The notes: generated from the sequence alone by a model not told the origin. A stretch of DNA of 8,549 nt from an uncultured Anaerovibrio sp. (GCA_902785445.1 CACZYN010000068.1:1-8549), one strand, 5' to 3'; positions 1-6,207 are shown, counted from the stretch's first letter. Made by a program: numbers and translations.

Positions 1-604
1 ACTGAACACTGTTATATTTAGCCGATTTTTTAAATCTGCTATGATAAAAGCACAAATCATAGGCGGAAACATATTCTTTATTATCATAAAATACGACAGG
101 TTTGTCTATCAAATCCCATCTAGTTGTACTTGAATTTTCAGCATCCATCAATTCTGTTGCTGTAGGCATTTCCATACCATATTTTTTTATAGGTCGTGAT
201 GGTTCCCAATAATCAGGGTTCCCTTTTTTGTTAACCCGTGTTTTTATTGCTTCAACGCGTTTTTGCGCCCTTTCATGGAAATAAGAATATATAAAGCAAT
301 TTTTTTCGTCACGATCTTCTATAACATCTACATTTGTGGAAAACCAATATTCTCCAACATTTTTATTTCCTGGGCAACCATACAATGCTTGTATTACCGA
401 GGTTTTGTTGGTTCCATTTTCGCCTACAAATACTGTCAAGGGGAAATCAAAACTTATTTTTGTATTCTCTTCTAATGCCTTATATTTTGGAAATCTTATA
501 TATTCAATATATGGGTAAAATAACTTTTTATTATTTTTAAATAACTTTTTAACGCTTTCTATGATGTCTTCAAGGGACTTATTTTCAAAGTATTTCTTTT
601 CCAT
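1..604 (-). CDS. AAA/ABC-type ATPase, N-terminal part (runs off the left edge)
   Basis: An open frame starts at ATG 604-602 and runs without a stop to base 1, giving 201 residues with the C-terminus outside the window. The start is backed by a Shine-Dalgarno AGGTGG (613-618), 8 nt from the ATG. Residues 57-70 contain a P-loop, VFVGENGTNKTS, after a beta strand (FDFPLTVFV) and before helix SVIQALYG. This is the usual N-terminal layout of SMC/ABC-like AAA ATPases (AAA_23/AAA_21 type), with Walker A lysine K67 and T68. N66 replaces the glycine common in GxxGxGK[ST]. Further on is a run with DYWEPSRP (131-138), which I associate with ATP-binding proteins of defence islands, from memory only. Walker B and the signature motif would lie outside the window. 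It is codirectional with the restriction-modification operon but separated from it by a terminator, so it is probably transcribed on its own; a TATAAT-like -10 (644-649) lies upstream without a clear -35. The ATPase assignment is fairly secure; the biological role is unknown. Confidence 0.75.
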   Translation of the reverse strand, partial: MEKKYFENKSLEDIIESVKKLFKNNKKLFYPYIEYIRFPKYKALEENTKISFDFPLTVFVGENGTNKTSVIQALYGCPGNKNVGEYWFSTNVDVIEDRDEKNCFIYSYFHERAQKRVEAIKTRVNKKGNPDYWEPSRPIKKYGMEMPTATELMDAENSSTTRWDLIDKPVVFYDNKEYVSAYDLCFYHSRFKKSAKYNSVQ

Positions 605-631
605 TTTATACACCACCTAGCACTTAAATAC

Positions 632-661
632 TAATTAGCGGCTATTATAATCGCTTAATTA
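632..661. repeat. Imperfect inverted repeat around the -10-like box upstream of the ATPase gene
   Basis: TAATTAGCG (632-640) and CGCTTAATTA (652-661) are inverted copies differing by one extra base. They flank an 11-bp centre that holds ATTATA (644-649), which is TATAAT on the minus strand, about 40 bp upstream of the ATPase start. The position would suit an operator, but AT-rich intergenic DNA gives such repeats by chance. Confidence 0.3.
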
Positions 662-727
662 CAAGTTCGCGTAAAAATATAATTATTCCTGCACAAATCT
701 ATATTTATGCTTAAAACATTTTTATAT

Positions 728-750
728 AAAAAACCCGGCTAAAAGCCGGG
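728..750 (-). terminator. Rho-independent terminator of the restriction-modification operon
   Basis: CCCGGCT (734-740) and AGCCGGG (744-750) form a perfect 7-bp GC-rich stem with an AAA loop. On the minus strand it is followed by six T residues (728-733). It starts 37 bp after the methyltransferase stop codon and separates that operon from the downstream ATPase gene. Confidence 0.88.
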
Positions 751-786
751 ATAATAACGCACATAAAATATGATATTTTTCAACTA

Positions 787-1770
787 TTAGTTCGCAACAG
801 CAAACTCTTCAAATGTCATTTGAATTGGTCTTGGTCTCAATTTTACCTGTTCTTCAATAGGCACCTCAACAAATGTCTCTTTTATGGATATGTACTCTTT
901 AATTTTTCCTGCAACATAAGAGGCAAGTTCCACTGGAACAGCATTTCCCACAATTTGTTCAAGATCTGTTTTTTTAGTACCTAAAAAATTAAAATTCTGT
1001 GGGAACGTTTGTATCCTGGCTCGTTCCAATGTAGTCAATGGCCGTACCATCGTTATATCCTTTGTTGCATCCCCATTATGTATTTTATAGCCTGGCGGAA
1101 TAGGTCTATTAACCCCCCGTACCGTAGGGCTAGGCTCAAATATACTGAATATACCCCTTCTGGCGTACGAGCGTGGATGTCTATAATAGAACTCCGTACC
1201 AAACTCATTGCCCAAATAATCATATATGGACATGCTGGTTGCTGTCTGTCCATTAATAAGCCTATCATCCAACCAGCCATCCCGGCCACCAAATTCACCG
1301 ATTAAGAAAAATCTTTTACGCTTTTGTGGCACCCCGCATTTTGAAGCATCTAGAACGACCTGAGACAGGCCATAACCAGCATTTTTATATTTTGTTATAG
1401 CCTTGGGCAATGTCTCACTTTTTACAATTCTATCAACATTTTCCATTACAAAAAATCTTGGTAAAACTTCACACACTATGTCCGCATAACGAAGTGTCAA
1501 ATCAGCCCTACCTTTGTTCTCATCGTGAAGCCCTGCCGATGAATAGTCCTGACATGGTGGACCGCCAATTATCATATCAGGAGCCAATTTCTTCAAATAT
1601 TCTGGATTAAGCAGGTATACATCAATTTGTTCAGCTGGGTGACTGAAGTTAGCGTTATAAATATTAATCGCCGGTGTCCAGTTATCAAAAGCTTTAACCA
1701 CTTCAAAGCCCTGCTTGACGAAACCATAAGAAAGGCCTCCGCACCCGCAAAATATGTCAACTACTTTCAT
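787..1770 (-). CDS. Type II C5-cytosine DNA methyltransferase
   Basis: A 327-residue protein of normal length for a monospecific 5-methylcytosine methyltransferase, which moves a methyl group from S-adenosylmethionine to cytosine C5. The family motifs appear in order: motif I DIFCGCGGL (5-13, AdoMet binding), motif IV GGPPCQ (69-74) with catalytic Cys73, motif VI ENV (110-112), motif VIII QKRKR (149-153), a target-recognition region around 155-240, motif IX RPLTTLERARIQTFP (243-257) and motif X GNAVPV (275-280). All are intact, so it should be active. The start ATG lies 14 bp after the endonuclease stop codon, with Shine-Dalgarno GGAG (1781-1784) immediately after that stop (1785-1787), which points to cotranscription and perhaps translational coupling. 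Its role is to protect host DNA from the adjacent endonuclease. The target site cannot be read from the sequence. If the partner is truly HindVP-like, GRCGYC is the natural hypothesis. Confidence 0.93.
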   Translation of the reverse strand: MKVVDIFCGCGGLSYGFVKQGFEVVKAFDNWTPAINIYNANFSHPAEQIDVYLLNPEYLKKLAPDMIIGGPPCQDYSSAGLHDENKGRADLTLRYADIVCEVLPRFFVMENVDRIVKSETLPKAITKYKNAGYGLSQVVLDASKCGVPQKRKRFFLIGEFGGRDGWLDDRLINGQTATSMSIYDYLGNEFGTEFYYRHPRSYARRGIFSIFEPSPTVRGVNRPIPPGYKIHNGDATKDITMVRPLTTLERARIQTFPQNFNFLGTKKTDLEQIVGNAVPVELASYVAGKIKEYISIKETFVEVPIEEQVKLRPRPIQMTFEEFAVAN

Positions 1771-1784
1771 ATCTTGTTTACTCC

Positions 1785-2852
1785 TTATTTAAATAAATCC
1801 GGTGAATTATATATTATTGCGTCAAAACGCCTCTCTGGACTCAATAAAAGTTGGCCACCACCCAGAATAATATTTTTTATTTCCGCCTTTAATATCCTTG
1901 GACTATGAAGTTCGTCGCAATCCATCAAGGCATGAGTCCTGCTTCCATTTGTGGAAAAAGCTTTATCATTTTTTGTATTGTATGATAACTCATCAATAAT
2001 AGCTTCACCGTTAAATTGACCATTATTGCAATAATCTAGAAGCATCTTATATAGCCATATCATACTCCTAGTATGTCTGGTAATAGTTCTAACAACCTTC
2101 CCCTTTTCCGGCAGGAATAAATTCAACAGGGCAAAATTACTCCAAACAAAGACATCCAAACAATTATCTGCCAGTTGTGGTGACTTGCCATTTGTTTTCC
2201 AGACAGGTTCCATAACGATAGGTTTTTGAGTATCATTTTTCTCATCAACTATATTAGCAATACATTCTCTAATTTTCTCCACATGCGGTATTACATATTT
2301 TGCTTCTGTCCAATCGTCAATTTCATTTTCTGCCACTCCAAGAAACTTTGACAAACCATCTCGACTATTGCTAAATGATTCAATAATACTACAAGCCAAG
2401 TATATGATTGTATCTGGTCTTATTACAATCTCTGCTCCAAACTTATTATCCGATAACATGGCAGTGGAATTATCTGGTAACGCTGTTAATTTTATTTCCA
2501 AACTGCAAACACAACTATTATCTACCAAATTCTGTATTACAACATCATTTCTGGGAATGCTGCCAATAACAAATTTCTGAAATGGCATATACTGGCTCTC
2601 GAAGGAAAAGAATATATCATTTCCCAGCGGGTCAAGTTTAAAGAGCTCACCAATACCTATATGATCCGTACACGGTTTTAGTTTTCTATCAGCCTTTAGG
2701 TAAACCGCCTTCATACCCTTATCATGCAAATAACAGGCCAACGCAACCGGAAAAGAGGAATTAAACTGATTCTTTCCCCATGTATCTGGGTTGCTGTAAT
2801 CTCTATTAGAATTTTTTATACCATACAATCGTGGTTTATTATTCCATGCCAT
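1785..2852 (-). CDS. Type II restriction endonuclease, HindVP-like
   Basis: A 355-residue protein if started at ATG 2852, which has Shine-Dalgarno AAGGGG (2860-2865) 7 nt upstream. An in-frame TTG at 2888 would add 12 residues but lacks a good site. The protein resembles the HindVP family of type II endonucleases (recognition GRCGYC) as I remember it: an N-terminal TWGKNQFNSSFPVALACY block, the segment SLEIKLTALPDNST and RPDTIIYLA. A plausible PD-(D/E)XK nuclease centre is Asp103 (in IPRNDVV) followed by Glu119-Ile-Lys121. The gene sits directly before a C5-cytosine methyltransferase in the same operon, as expected for a restriction-modification pair. It would cut unmethylated incoming DNA in the cytoplasm. 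No controller (C) protein gene is visible. The restriction role is well supported by context; the exact family and recognition sequence rest on recall and need a profile search. Confidence 0.72.
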   Translation of the reverse strand: MAWNNKPRLYGIKNSNRDYSNPDTWGKNQFNSSFPVALACYLHDKGMKAVYLKADRKLKPCTDHIGIGELFKLDPLGNDIFFSFESQYMPFQKFVIGSIPRNDVVIQNLVDNSCVCSLEIKLTALPDNSTAMLSDNKFGAEIVIRPDTIIYLACSIIESFSNSRDGLSKFLGVAENEIDDWTEAKYVIPHVEKIRECIANIVDEKNDTQKPIVMEPVWKTNGKSPQLADNCLDVFVWSNFALLNLFLPEKGKVVRTITRHTRSMIWLYKMLLDYCNNGQFNGEAIIDELSYNTKNDKAFSTNGSRTHALMDCDELHSPRILKAEIKNIILGGGQLLLSPERRFDAIIYNSPDLFK

Positions 2853-2859
2853 TATAGTT

Positions 2860-2865
2860 CCCCTT
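2860..2865 (-). promoter_or_regulatory. Ribosome binding site that fixes the endonuclease start
   Basis: AAGGGG on the minus strand, 7 nt before ATG 2852-2850. It favours this ATG over the in-frame TTG at 2888-2886, which has no comparable purine tract upstream. Confidence 0.7.
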
Positions 2866-2924
2866 CGTGTATCTATATTCACTTGCAATTCACATCTTTA
2901 TTCGTCAATCGAAATCACAAGATA

Positions 2925-2953
2925 ATCTTAACACAAGTTTATCGAAGTGTAAA
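2925..2953 (-). promoter_or_regulatory. Putative sigma70-type promoter of the restriction-modification operon
   Basis: On the minus strand, TTTACA (2948-2953, five of six matches to TTGACA) is followed after exactly 17 bp by TAAGAT (2925-2930, four of six matches to TATAAT). This leaves a 5' leader of roughly 65 nt before the endonuclease ATG. The region is AT-rich, so the match is suggestive only. Confidence 0.4.
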
Positions 2954-3127
2954 AACATATTGACTACAAACAGTCTCTTTCAGTGTATTCAGATCGAACA
3001 TATAATCTGTCAACTTCATTATATAAAACATATATTCTAAAATCAAGTAATTTTACATCACCCGGAAAGGATTTCGCCCATATTTTAAACAGGACATATA
3101 GACCATGAAAGGTATGCAAGCAAAACA
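2954..3127. other. AT-rich spacer without recognisable gene
   Basis: This stretch lies between the endonuclease promoter and the terminator of the Rpn-like remnant; the whole gene-free gap runs from 2853 to 3193. Short open frames occur on both strands. The longest, on the minus strand, would start inside the terminator hairpin, lacks a ribosome binding site and resembles nothing I know. It probably marks the boundary between the housekeeping locus and the restriction island. Confidence 0.5.
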
Positions 3128-3174
3128 ATAGGGGCTGCCGCATTTGATGTTTTTTCATCAAGCGGCAGCCCTAT
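3128..3174 (-). terminator. Large terminator hairpin after the Rpn-like remnant and deoB
   Basis: A long stem is formed by ATAGGGGCTGCCGC (3128-3141) and GCGGCAGCCCTAT (3162-3174). It is extended by an inner TTGATG/CATCAA pairing around a TTTTTT loop, with two small bulges. On the minus strand it is followed by a T-rich run (TATTGTTTTG). It begins 20 bp after the stop codon at 3194. No other terminator lies between it and deoB, so it probably ends the deoB transcript as well. Confidence 0.82.
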
Positions 3175-3193
3175 CAAATACAAAATAAGCTTA

Positions 3194-3469
3194 TTAAAGT
3201 TGTTGGGCAAGCTTCTGAACCTGCTCGTGGGAGAGCCTGGAATATTTGACAATTTCCTCTATAGGTTTTTTATCCCGTAACATATCAAGAGCCATGTCGG
3301 TGGCCATCTGTGACCGCCCTTGAGCAATACTTTCATCTTGTATATCCCGCATTAGGTTTTCCATTAATTCACACATGGTCGAGCCCCCCTTAGGTTGATA
3401 TTTAAAATATTCGACACGTTTGGCCAGTTCTGTATAGTGCATTTCAGCTGGGTCAGTGCAGAATATCAC
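3194..3469 (-). pseudogene. C-terminal remnant of an Rpn/PD-(D/E)XK putative transposase family protein
   Basis: The frame encodes up to 91 residues from a GTG at 3469 that overlaps the deoB stop codon (GTGA). The sequence FCTDPAEMHYTELAKRVEYFK, then MCELMENLMRDI, then a tail ending in PIEEIVKYSRLSHEQVQKLAQQL reads like the C-terminal end of Rpn family recombination-promoting nucleases, also called 'putative transposase' proteins. These normally have about 280-350 residues and end in a charged helix plus a short 'IEEI...LS.E.V..L' helix pair. The whole N-terminal PD-(D/E)XK nuclease domain is missing; the family resemblance ends at about the deoB stop. The piece looks like what is left after a deletion or recombination next to deoB. 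A strong internal start (ATG 3376) could still yield a 60-residue protein, MCELMENL... to the stop. Family assignment is by recall of the typical tail. Confidence 0.6.
3384..3391 (-). promoter_or_regulatory. Strong internal ribosome binding site in the Rpn-like remnant
   Basis: AAGGGGGG on the minus strand lies 7 nt before an in-frame ATG (3376-3374). It is a better initiation signal than anything before the GTG at 3469. It would direct translation of the last 60 residues only. Confidence 0.5.
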
Positions 3470-4644
3470 CCGTTTTTCACGTCTTCCCAGAAGCTGGTTC
3501 CCCTGGTCTTATACGGTATCCGCATGATTTTGCTAATGGTGGCGGCAATATCCGCAAAGGAAGCTCTGGTGCCCAAATCGATGCCTGGCTTTACCCCCTC
3601 ACCATAAATCAGCATTGGTACATACTCCCTGGTGTGGTCGGTACCAGCTCCTTTAGGGTCACAGCCGTGATCAGCGGTGATAATCAGCACATCGTTGCGC
3701 TTTAACTTGGCCAATACCTCTCCCAACTGCTTATCAAAGTCCGTCAATGCCTGGGCATAGCCATCCACATCCCGGCGATGACCATATTTCATATCAAAAT
3801 CCACCAAATTAACAAAACACAGGCCAAAATAATCCCGGTCCAATTCGGCCAAGACCTTGTTCATACCATCGCTGTTGTCCTCAATGACCATATGACGGCT
3901 GATACCCCGGCCGGCAAAAATGTCATTTATCTTGCCAACGCCCACCACGGAATTTCCCGCCATTTTCAGTAAATCCATAATGGTGTCGGCTGGCGGTTCC
4001 ATGGAATAATCATGACGGCGAGGGGTACGCTCAAAATTCGGATATTCCCCGATAAATGGCCGGGCAATAATCCGCCCCACGGAATACTCACCGGTCATAA
4101 TGTTGCGGGCCTTGCGGCAATAGTCATACAGTTCCTCCACAGGTACCACATCTTCATGGGCCGCTATCTGCAAGACGCTATCCGCCGAGGTATAGACTAT
4201 CAGGGCACCTGTTTCCATATGCTCCTGACCATAATCATGAATTACCTGGGTCCCGGAATAAGGTTTGTTGCAGATTACCTTCCTGCCGAAGGCTTCCTCC
4301 AGCTTCTGAATAACTTCTGGTGGAAAGCCCTCCGGATAGGTTGGCAATGGCTCATCGGATACCACACCGGCAATTTCCCAATGACCGATGGTGGTGTCCT
4401 TCCCCTTGGACATTTCCTGTAACCGGGCAAAGGAGGCCGTAGGTTCAGCAACCTTTTCTCCCACTGTTACGCCTTCTATATTAAATAAGCCCATTTTTTG
4501 CATATTGGGTACGGAAAACTTATCCGATGTGGTTACGCTGGCCAGGGTATTTACCGTTGCGGCATCCCCGAAATCCCCTGCATCTGGCTCTGCCCCAATA
4601 CCAAAGCTATCCAATACCAACAAAAATATTCTCTTTATAATCAT
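3466..4644 (-). CDS. deoB: Phosphopentomutase
   Basis: A 392-residue, full-length DeoB. It interconverts ribose 1-phosphate and ribose 5-phosphate (and the deoxy forms) in the cytoplasm, linking nucleoside breakdown to the pentose phosphate pathway. It belongs to the alkaline phosphatase superfamily. Visible hallmarks are LDSFGIG with metal ligand Asp12, GKDTTIGHWEIAG with the phospho-accepting Thr84 (equivalent to Thr85 of the Bacillus cereus enzyme), NKPYSGT (127-132), RTPRRHDY (207-213), VDFDMKYGHRRD with Asp284 and His289, ADHGCDP with Asp325 and His326, and TDHTREY with His337. All metal-binding positions are present. Shine-Dalgarno AAGGAGG (4652-4658) sits 7 nt before the ATG. It stands alone, without the deoA/deoC/pnp neighbours often seen, and is divergent from the MscS channel gene. 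The stop codon overlaps the start of the Rpn-like remnant, yet the DeoB C-terminus (RGTSFWEDVKNG) looks natural and complete. Confidence 0.98.
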   Translation of the reverse strand: MIIKRIFLLVLDSFGIGAEPDAGDFGDAATVNTLASVTTSDKFSVPNMQKMGLFNIEGVTVGEKVAEPTASFARLQEMSKGKDTTIGHWEIAGVVSDEPLPTYPEGFPPEVIQKLEEAFGRKVICNKPYSGTQVIHDYGQEHMETGALIVYTSADSVLQIAAHEDVVPVEELYDYCRKARNIMTGEYSVGRIIARPFIGEYPNFERTPRRHDYSMEPPADTIMDLLKMAGNSVVGVGKINDIFAGRGISRHMVIEDNSDGMNKVLAELDRDYFGLCFVNLVDFDMKYGHRRDVDGYAQALTDFDKQLGEVLAKLKRNDVLIITADHGCDPKGAGTDHTREYVPMLIYGEGVKPGIDLGTRASFADIAATISKIMRIPYKTRGTSFWEDVKNG

Positions 4645-4838
4645 AACTTTTCCTCCTTAATAACTAATACCTGCTCTTATCATATTCTACACTTTTTATT
4701 CATTACCTTTAATTTTCATTTTGTTTTGCTAAAGTATATACAAGGGATTTTTTTAAGGAAAAAATTGAACAACTGGAGTATAATTCCTATTGTAGTAATT
4801 AATTGATTATTTCCCCACTATATAATATGGAGGTTTAT
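4645..4838. promoter_or_regulatory. Divergent intergenic region deoB / mscS-family gene
   Basis: This 194-bp AT-rich region must hold the start signals of both flanking genes. A perfect TATAAT (4779-4784, plus strand) could be the -10 of the channel gene but has no convincing -35 at 16-18 bp. TAGAAT-like and TATACT-like -10 boxes exist on the minus strand, also without good -35 elements. I saw no clear operator. Confidence 0.4.
4829..4833 (+). promoter_or_regulatory. Ribosome binding site that fixes the MscS-family start
   Basis: GGAGG lies 5 nt before ATG 4839-4841. It supports that start over the in-frame TTG at 4803 and the ATG at 4827, neither of which has an upstream Shine-Dalgarno. Confidence 0.75.
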
Positions 4839-5975
4839 ATGCATTCAAATGAATTAACAGATTTCGATATTGGTCTTTTCATAGACTATCTGTCCGCCTT
4901 GGACAGCACAGAAATAATGTACATCTTTTTACCACCAATTGTGGGTATGATTCTGGCCATCGGACTGGGACTGTATCTCAACAAAGCAGTCAGTGACTAC
5001 ATTAATAATCACCAGGTACTGCAGAAGGTTACCCTGAAAACCGCCCTGATTCATGGCTGTAAAGGATTGCCTCTGCTGTTTGTAGTGTCCTGCTATGTAT
5101 ATTTTATGGTACAGCTATTGACACTACCACCAGCAGTTGACCATCTATTATCCTATCTTCTGTTTGCCATTTTGGTCTTTACCGTGCTTCGCTGTATTTC
5201 CCGTACCATCAACGCCATGGTGAACACCCTTATTGACCACCATGAAAATATGCCAAAGACCACTTTGCTGAGCAACATTATCAGCCTGGTTGTCTACAGC
5301 ATCGGTCTGATAATCATTCTGGCGGAATGCGGTATTTCCATCACGCCACTGGTTACTGCCATGGGTATTGGTGGTATGGCCGTGGCCTTGGGCTTACAGG
5401 ACGGACTGGCCAATCTGTTTTCCGGCCTCTTCCTGATCTTCTCCCGACAAATTCACATTGGTGACTATATCCGCCTTAGCAGCGGACAGGAAGGTCAGGT
5501 AGCGGATATTACCTGGCGATATACTACCATTTCCAATATCGGTGGCAATACCGTAATAATTCCAAACAAGCAAATCGCGGCATCCATACTGACTAATTTC
5601 AGCATGCCCGCTGAAGACATCAAGATAAAAATTCAATGCGGTGTGGCCTATGACAGTGACCTGGACAAGGTAGAGCAGGTCACCTTGGAGGTAGCTCAAA
5701 AGGTTCAGGAGGATGTCACCAGAGAAATCCTGGCAGAGTCCGGCATCATTTCCCCTGATGCCACTATAAATGTTCCCGCTCCCGGATTTGGCTTTCACAC
5801 CTTTGGGGACAGCGCCATTCAATTCAGCGTATCCTTAAACTGCAAAGACTTTTCCCACCAATACAAAATGAAACACGAATTCATCAAGGAACTGACCAAA
5901 CGCTTCCGGGAAGAAAACATCAACATTCCTTATCCAATAGTGAGCGTTATTAACCAATCTACTCCTTCCGAATAA
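4839..5975 (+). CDS. MscS-family small-conductance mechanosensitive ion channel
   Basis: A 378-residue inner-membrane protein started at ATG 4839. Hydrophobic segments lie near residues 25-47, 72-97, 102-122 and 146-168, followed by the pore-lining helix at about 170-203. The pore helix and the start of the cytoplasmic beta domain carry the MscS signature: GIGGMAVALGLQDGLANLFSG, then HIGDYIRL, GQVADITWRYT and NTVIIPNKQI with following NFS. The C-terminal part (260-375) is the usual alpha/beta vestibule domain. Such channels open when membrane tension rises and release solutes on hypo-osmotic shock. With more transmembrane helices than E. coli MscS (286 residues, three helices), it is one of the mid-size paralogues, so I give no gene symbol. 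It is a single-gene unit with its own terminator (6051-6092). Confidence 0.95.
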   Translation: MHSNELTDFDIGLFIDYLSALDSTEIMYIFLPPIVGMILAIGLGLYLNKAVSDYINNHQVLQKVTLKTALIHGCKGLPLLFVVSCYVYFMVQLLTLPPAVDHLLSYLLFAILVFTVLRCISRTINAMVNTLIDHHENMPKTTLLSNIISLVVYSIGLIIILAECGISITPLVTAMGIGGMAVALGLQDGLANLFSGLFLIFSRQIHIGDYIRLSSGQEGQVADITWRYTTISNIGGNTVIIPNKQIAASILTNFSMPAEDIKIKIQCGVAYDSDLDKVEQVTLEVAQKVQEDVTREILAESGIISPDATINVPAPGFGFHTFGDSAIQFSVSLNCKDFSHQYKMKHEFIKELTKRFREENINIPYPIVSVINQSTPSE

Positions 5976-5984
5976 TTTTTTAAC

Positions 5985-6001
5985 TTATCAACTTATCCCC
6001 A
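5985..6001 (+). promoter_or_regulatory. Two adjacent degenerate DnaA-box-like sites
   Basis: TTATCAACT (5985-5993, two mismatches to TTATCCACA) and TTATCCCCA (5993-6001, one mismatch) lie head to tail just after the channel gene. Alone they would mean little; they are noted because a perfect box follows at 6143-6151. Confidence 0.25.
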
Positions 6002-6050
6002 AAAATTTATATACATGGATAGTATATTCATATCATCTAAAAATTCTTTG

Positions 6051-6092
6051 AATACAACAAAGTGAATTTCTTGCTTTGTTGTATTATTTTTA
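6051..6092 (+). terminator. Rho-independent terminator of the MscS-family gene
   Basis: AATACAACAAAG (6051-6062) and CTTTGTTGTATT (6074-6085) form a perfect 12-bp stem with an 11-nt loop, followed by ATTTTTAT. It is AT-rich, but the length of the stem and the T-tract support terminator function. It isolates nrdD from the upstream gene. Confidence 0.8.
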
Positions 6093-6101
6093 TCTGTTAT
6101 C

Positions 6102-6115
6102 TGCATAATTATGCA
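6102..6115. promoter_or_regulatory. Perfect 14-bp palindrome upstream of nrdD
   Basis: TGCATAATTATGCA is fully self-complementary. It lies between the upstream terminator and the DnaA/NrdR sites, with its centre about 70 bp before the -35 box of nrdD. It does not match the FNR, Rex or Fur consensus well. It could be an operator for an unidentified regulator. Confidence 0.35.
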
Positions 6116-6142
6116 TTCTGCTATTAACTATTCATATTGTTC

Positions 6143-6151
6143 TGTGGATAA
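6143..6151 (-). promoter_or_regulatory. Perfect DnaA box in the nrdD control region
   Basis: TGTGGATAA on the plus strand is the exact consensus 9-mer TTATCCACA on the minus strand. It ends 5 bp before the first NrdR box and 28 bp before the -35 element. DnaA boxes upstream of ribonucleotide reductase genes are known from E. coli nrdAB; here the link to nrdD is inference. Confidence 0.5.
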
Positions 6152-6156
6152 GGCAA

Positions 6157-6172
6157 CCACAACATATAGTAT
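6157..6172 (+). promoter_or_regulatory. NrdR box 1
   Basis: The 16-mer centred on CAACATATAGT matches the NrdR consensus (acaCwAtATaTwGtgt) at nearly all core positions. It is the upstream member of a pair, separated from box 2 by 16 bp, so the centres are 32 bp or about three helical turns apart. That is the usual geometry for cooperative NrdR binding. Confidence 0.8.
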
Positions 6173-6178
6173 CTCACA

Positions 6179-6207
6179 TTGACACTAACCACTATATATT
6201 GTAAAAT
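6179..6207 (+). promoter_or_regulatory. nrdD: Sigma70-type promoter of nrdD
   Basis: A perfect -35 TTGACA (6179-6184) is followed after 17 bp by TAAAAT (6202-6207, five of six matches to TATAAT). Transcription would start near 6214, leaving a leader of about 30 nt. NrdR box 2 fills most of the spacer and touches the -10, so bound NrdR would block RNA polymerase. Confidence 0.85.
6189..6204 (+). promoter_or_regulatory. NrdR box 2, overlapping the nrdD promoter
   Basis: The 16-mer around CACTATATATTGT fits the NrdR consensus at 12 of 16 positions, including the whole core. It lies between the -35 and -10 hexamers. NrdR is the nucleotide-sensing repressor of ribonucleotide reductase genes, so nrdD is very likely in its regulon. 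Confidence 0.88.

Noticed and set aside
263..540. Overlapping short plus-strand frames at the left end
   Set aside because: They are antisense to the P-loop ATPase frame, which has a proper start, a ribosome binding site and a conserved motif.
2964..3161. 65-codon minus-strand frame between the Rpn remnant and the endonuclease
   Set aside because: It begins inside the terminator hairpin, lacks a ribosome binding site and resembles no known protein.
4012..4422. Open frame of 136 codons on the plus strand inside deoB
   Set aside because: Antisense to conserved DeoB sequence, with no independent coding evidence.
4803..4838. Upstream TTG start extending the MscS-family protein by 12 residues
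   Set aside because: There is no Shine-Dalgarno before it, while GGAGG sits 5 nt before ATG 4839.
5394..5822. Open frame of 142 codons on the minus strand inside the MscS-family gene
   Set aside because: Shadow of the conserved MscS core; no start signal and no family resemblance.
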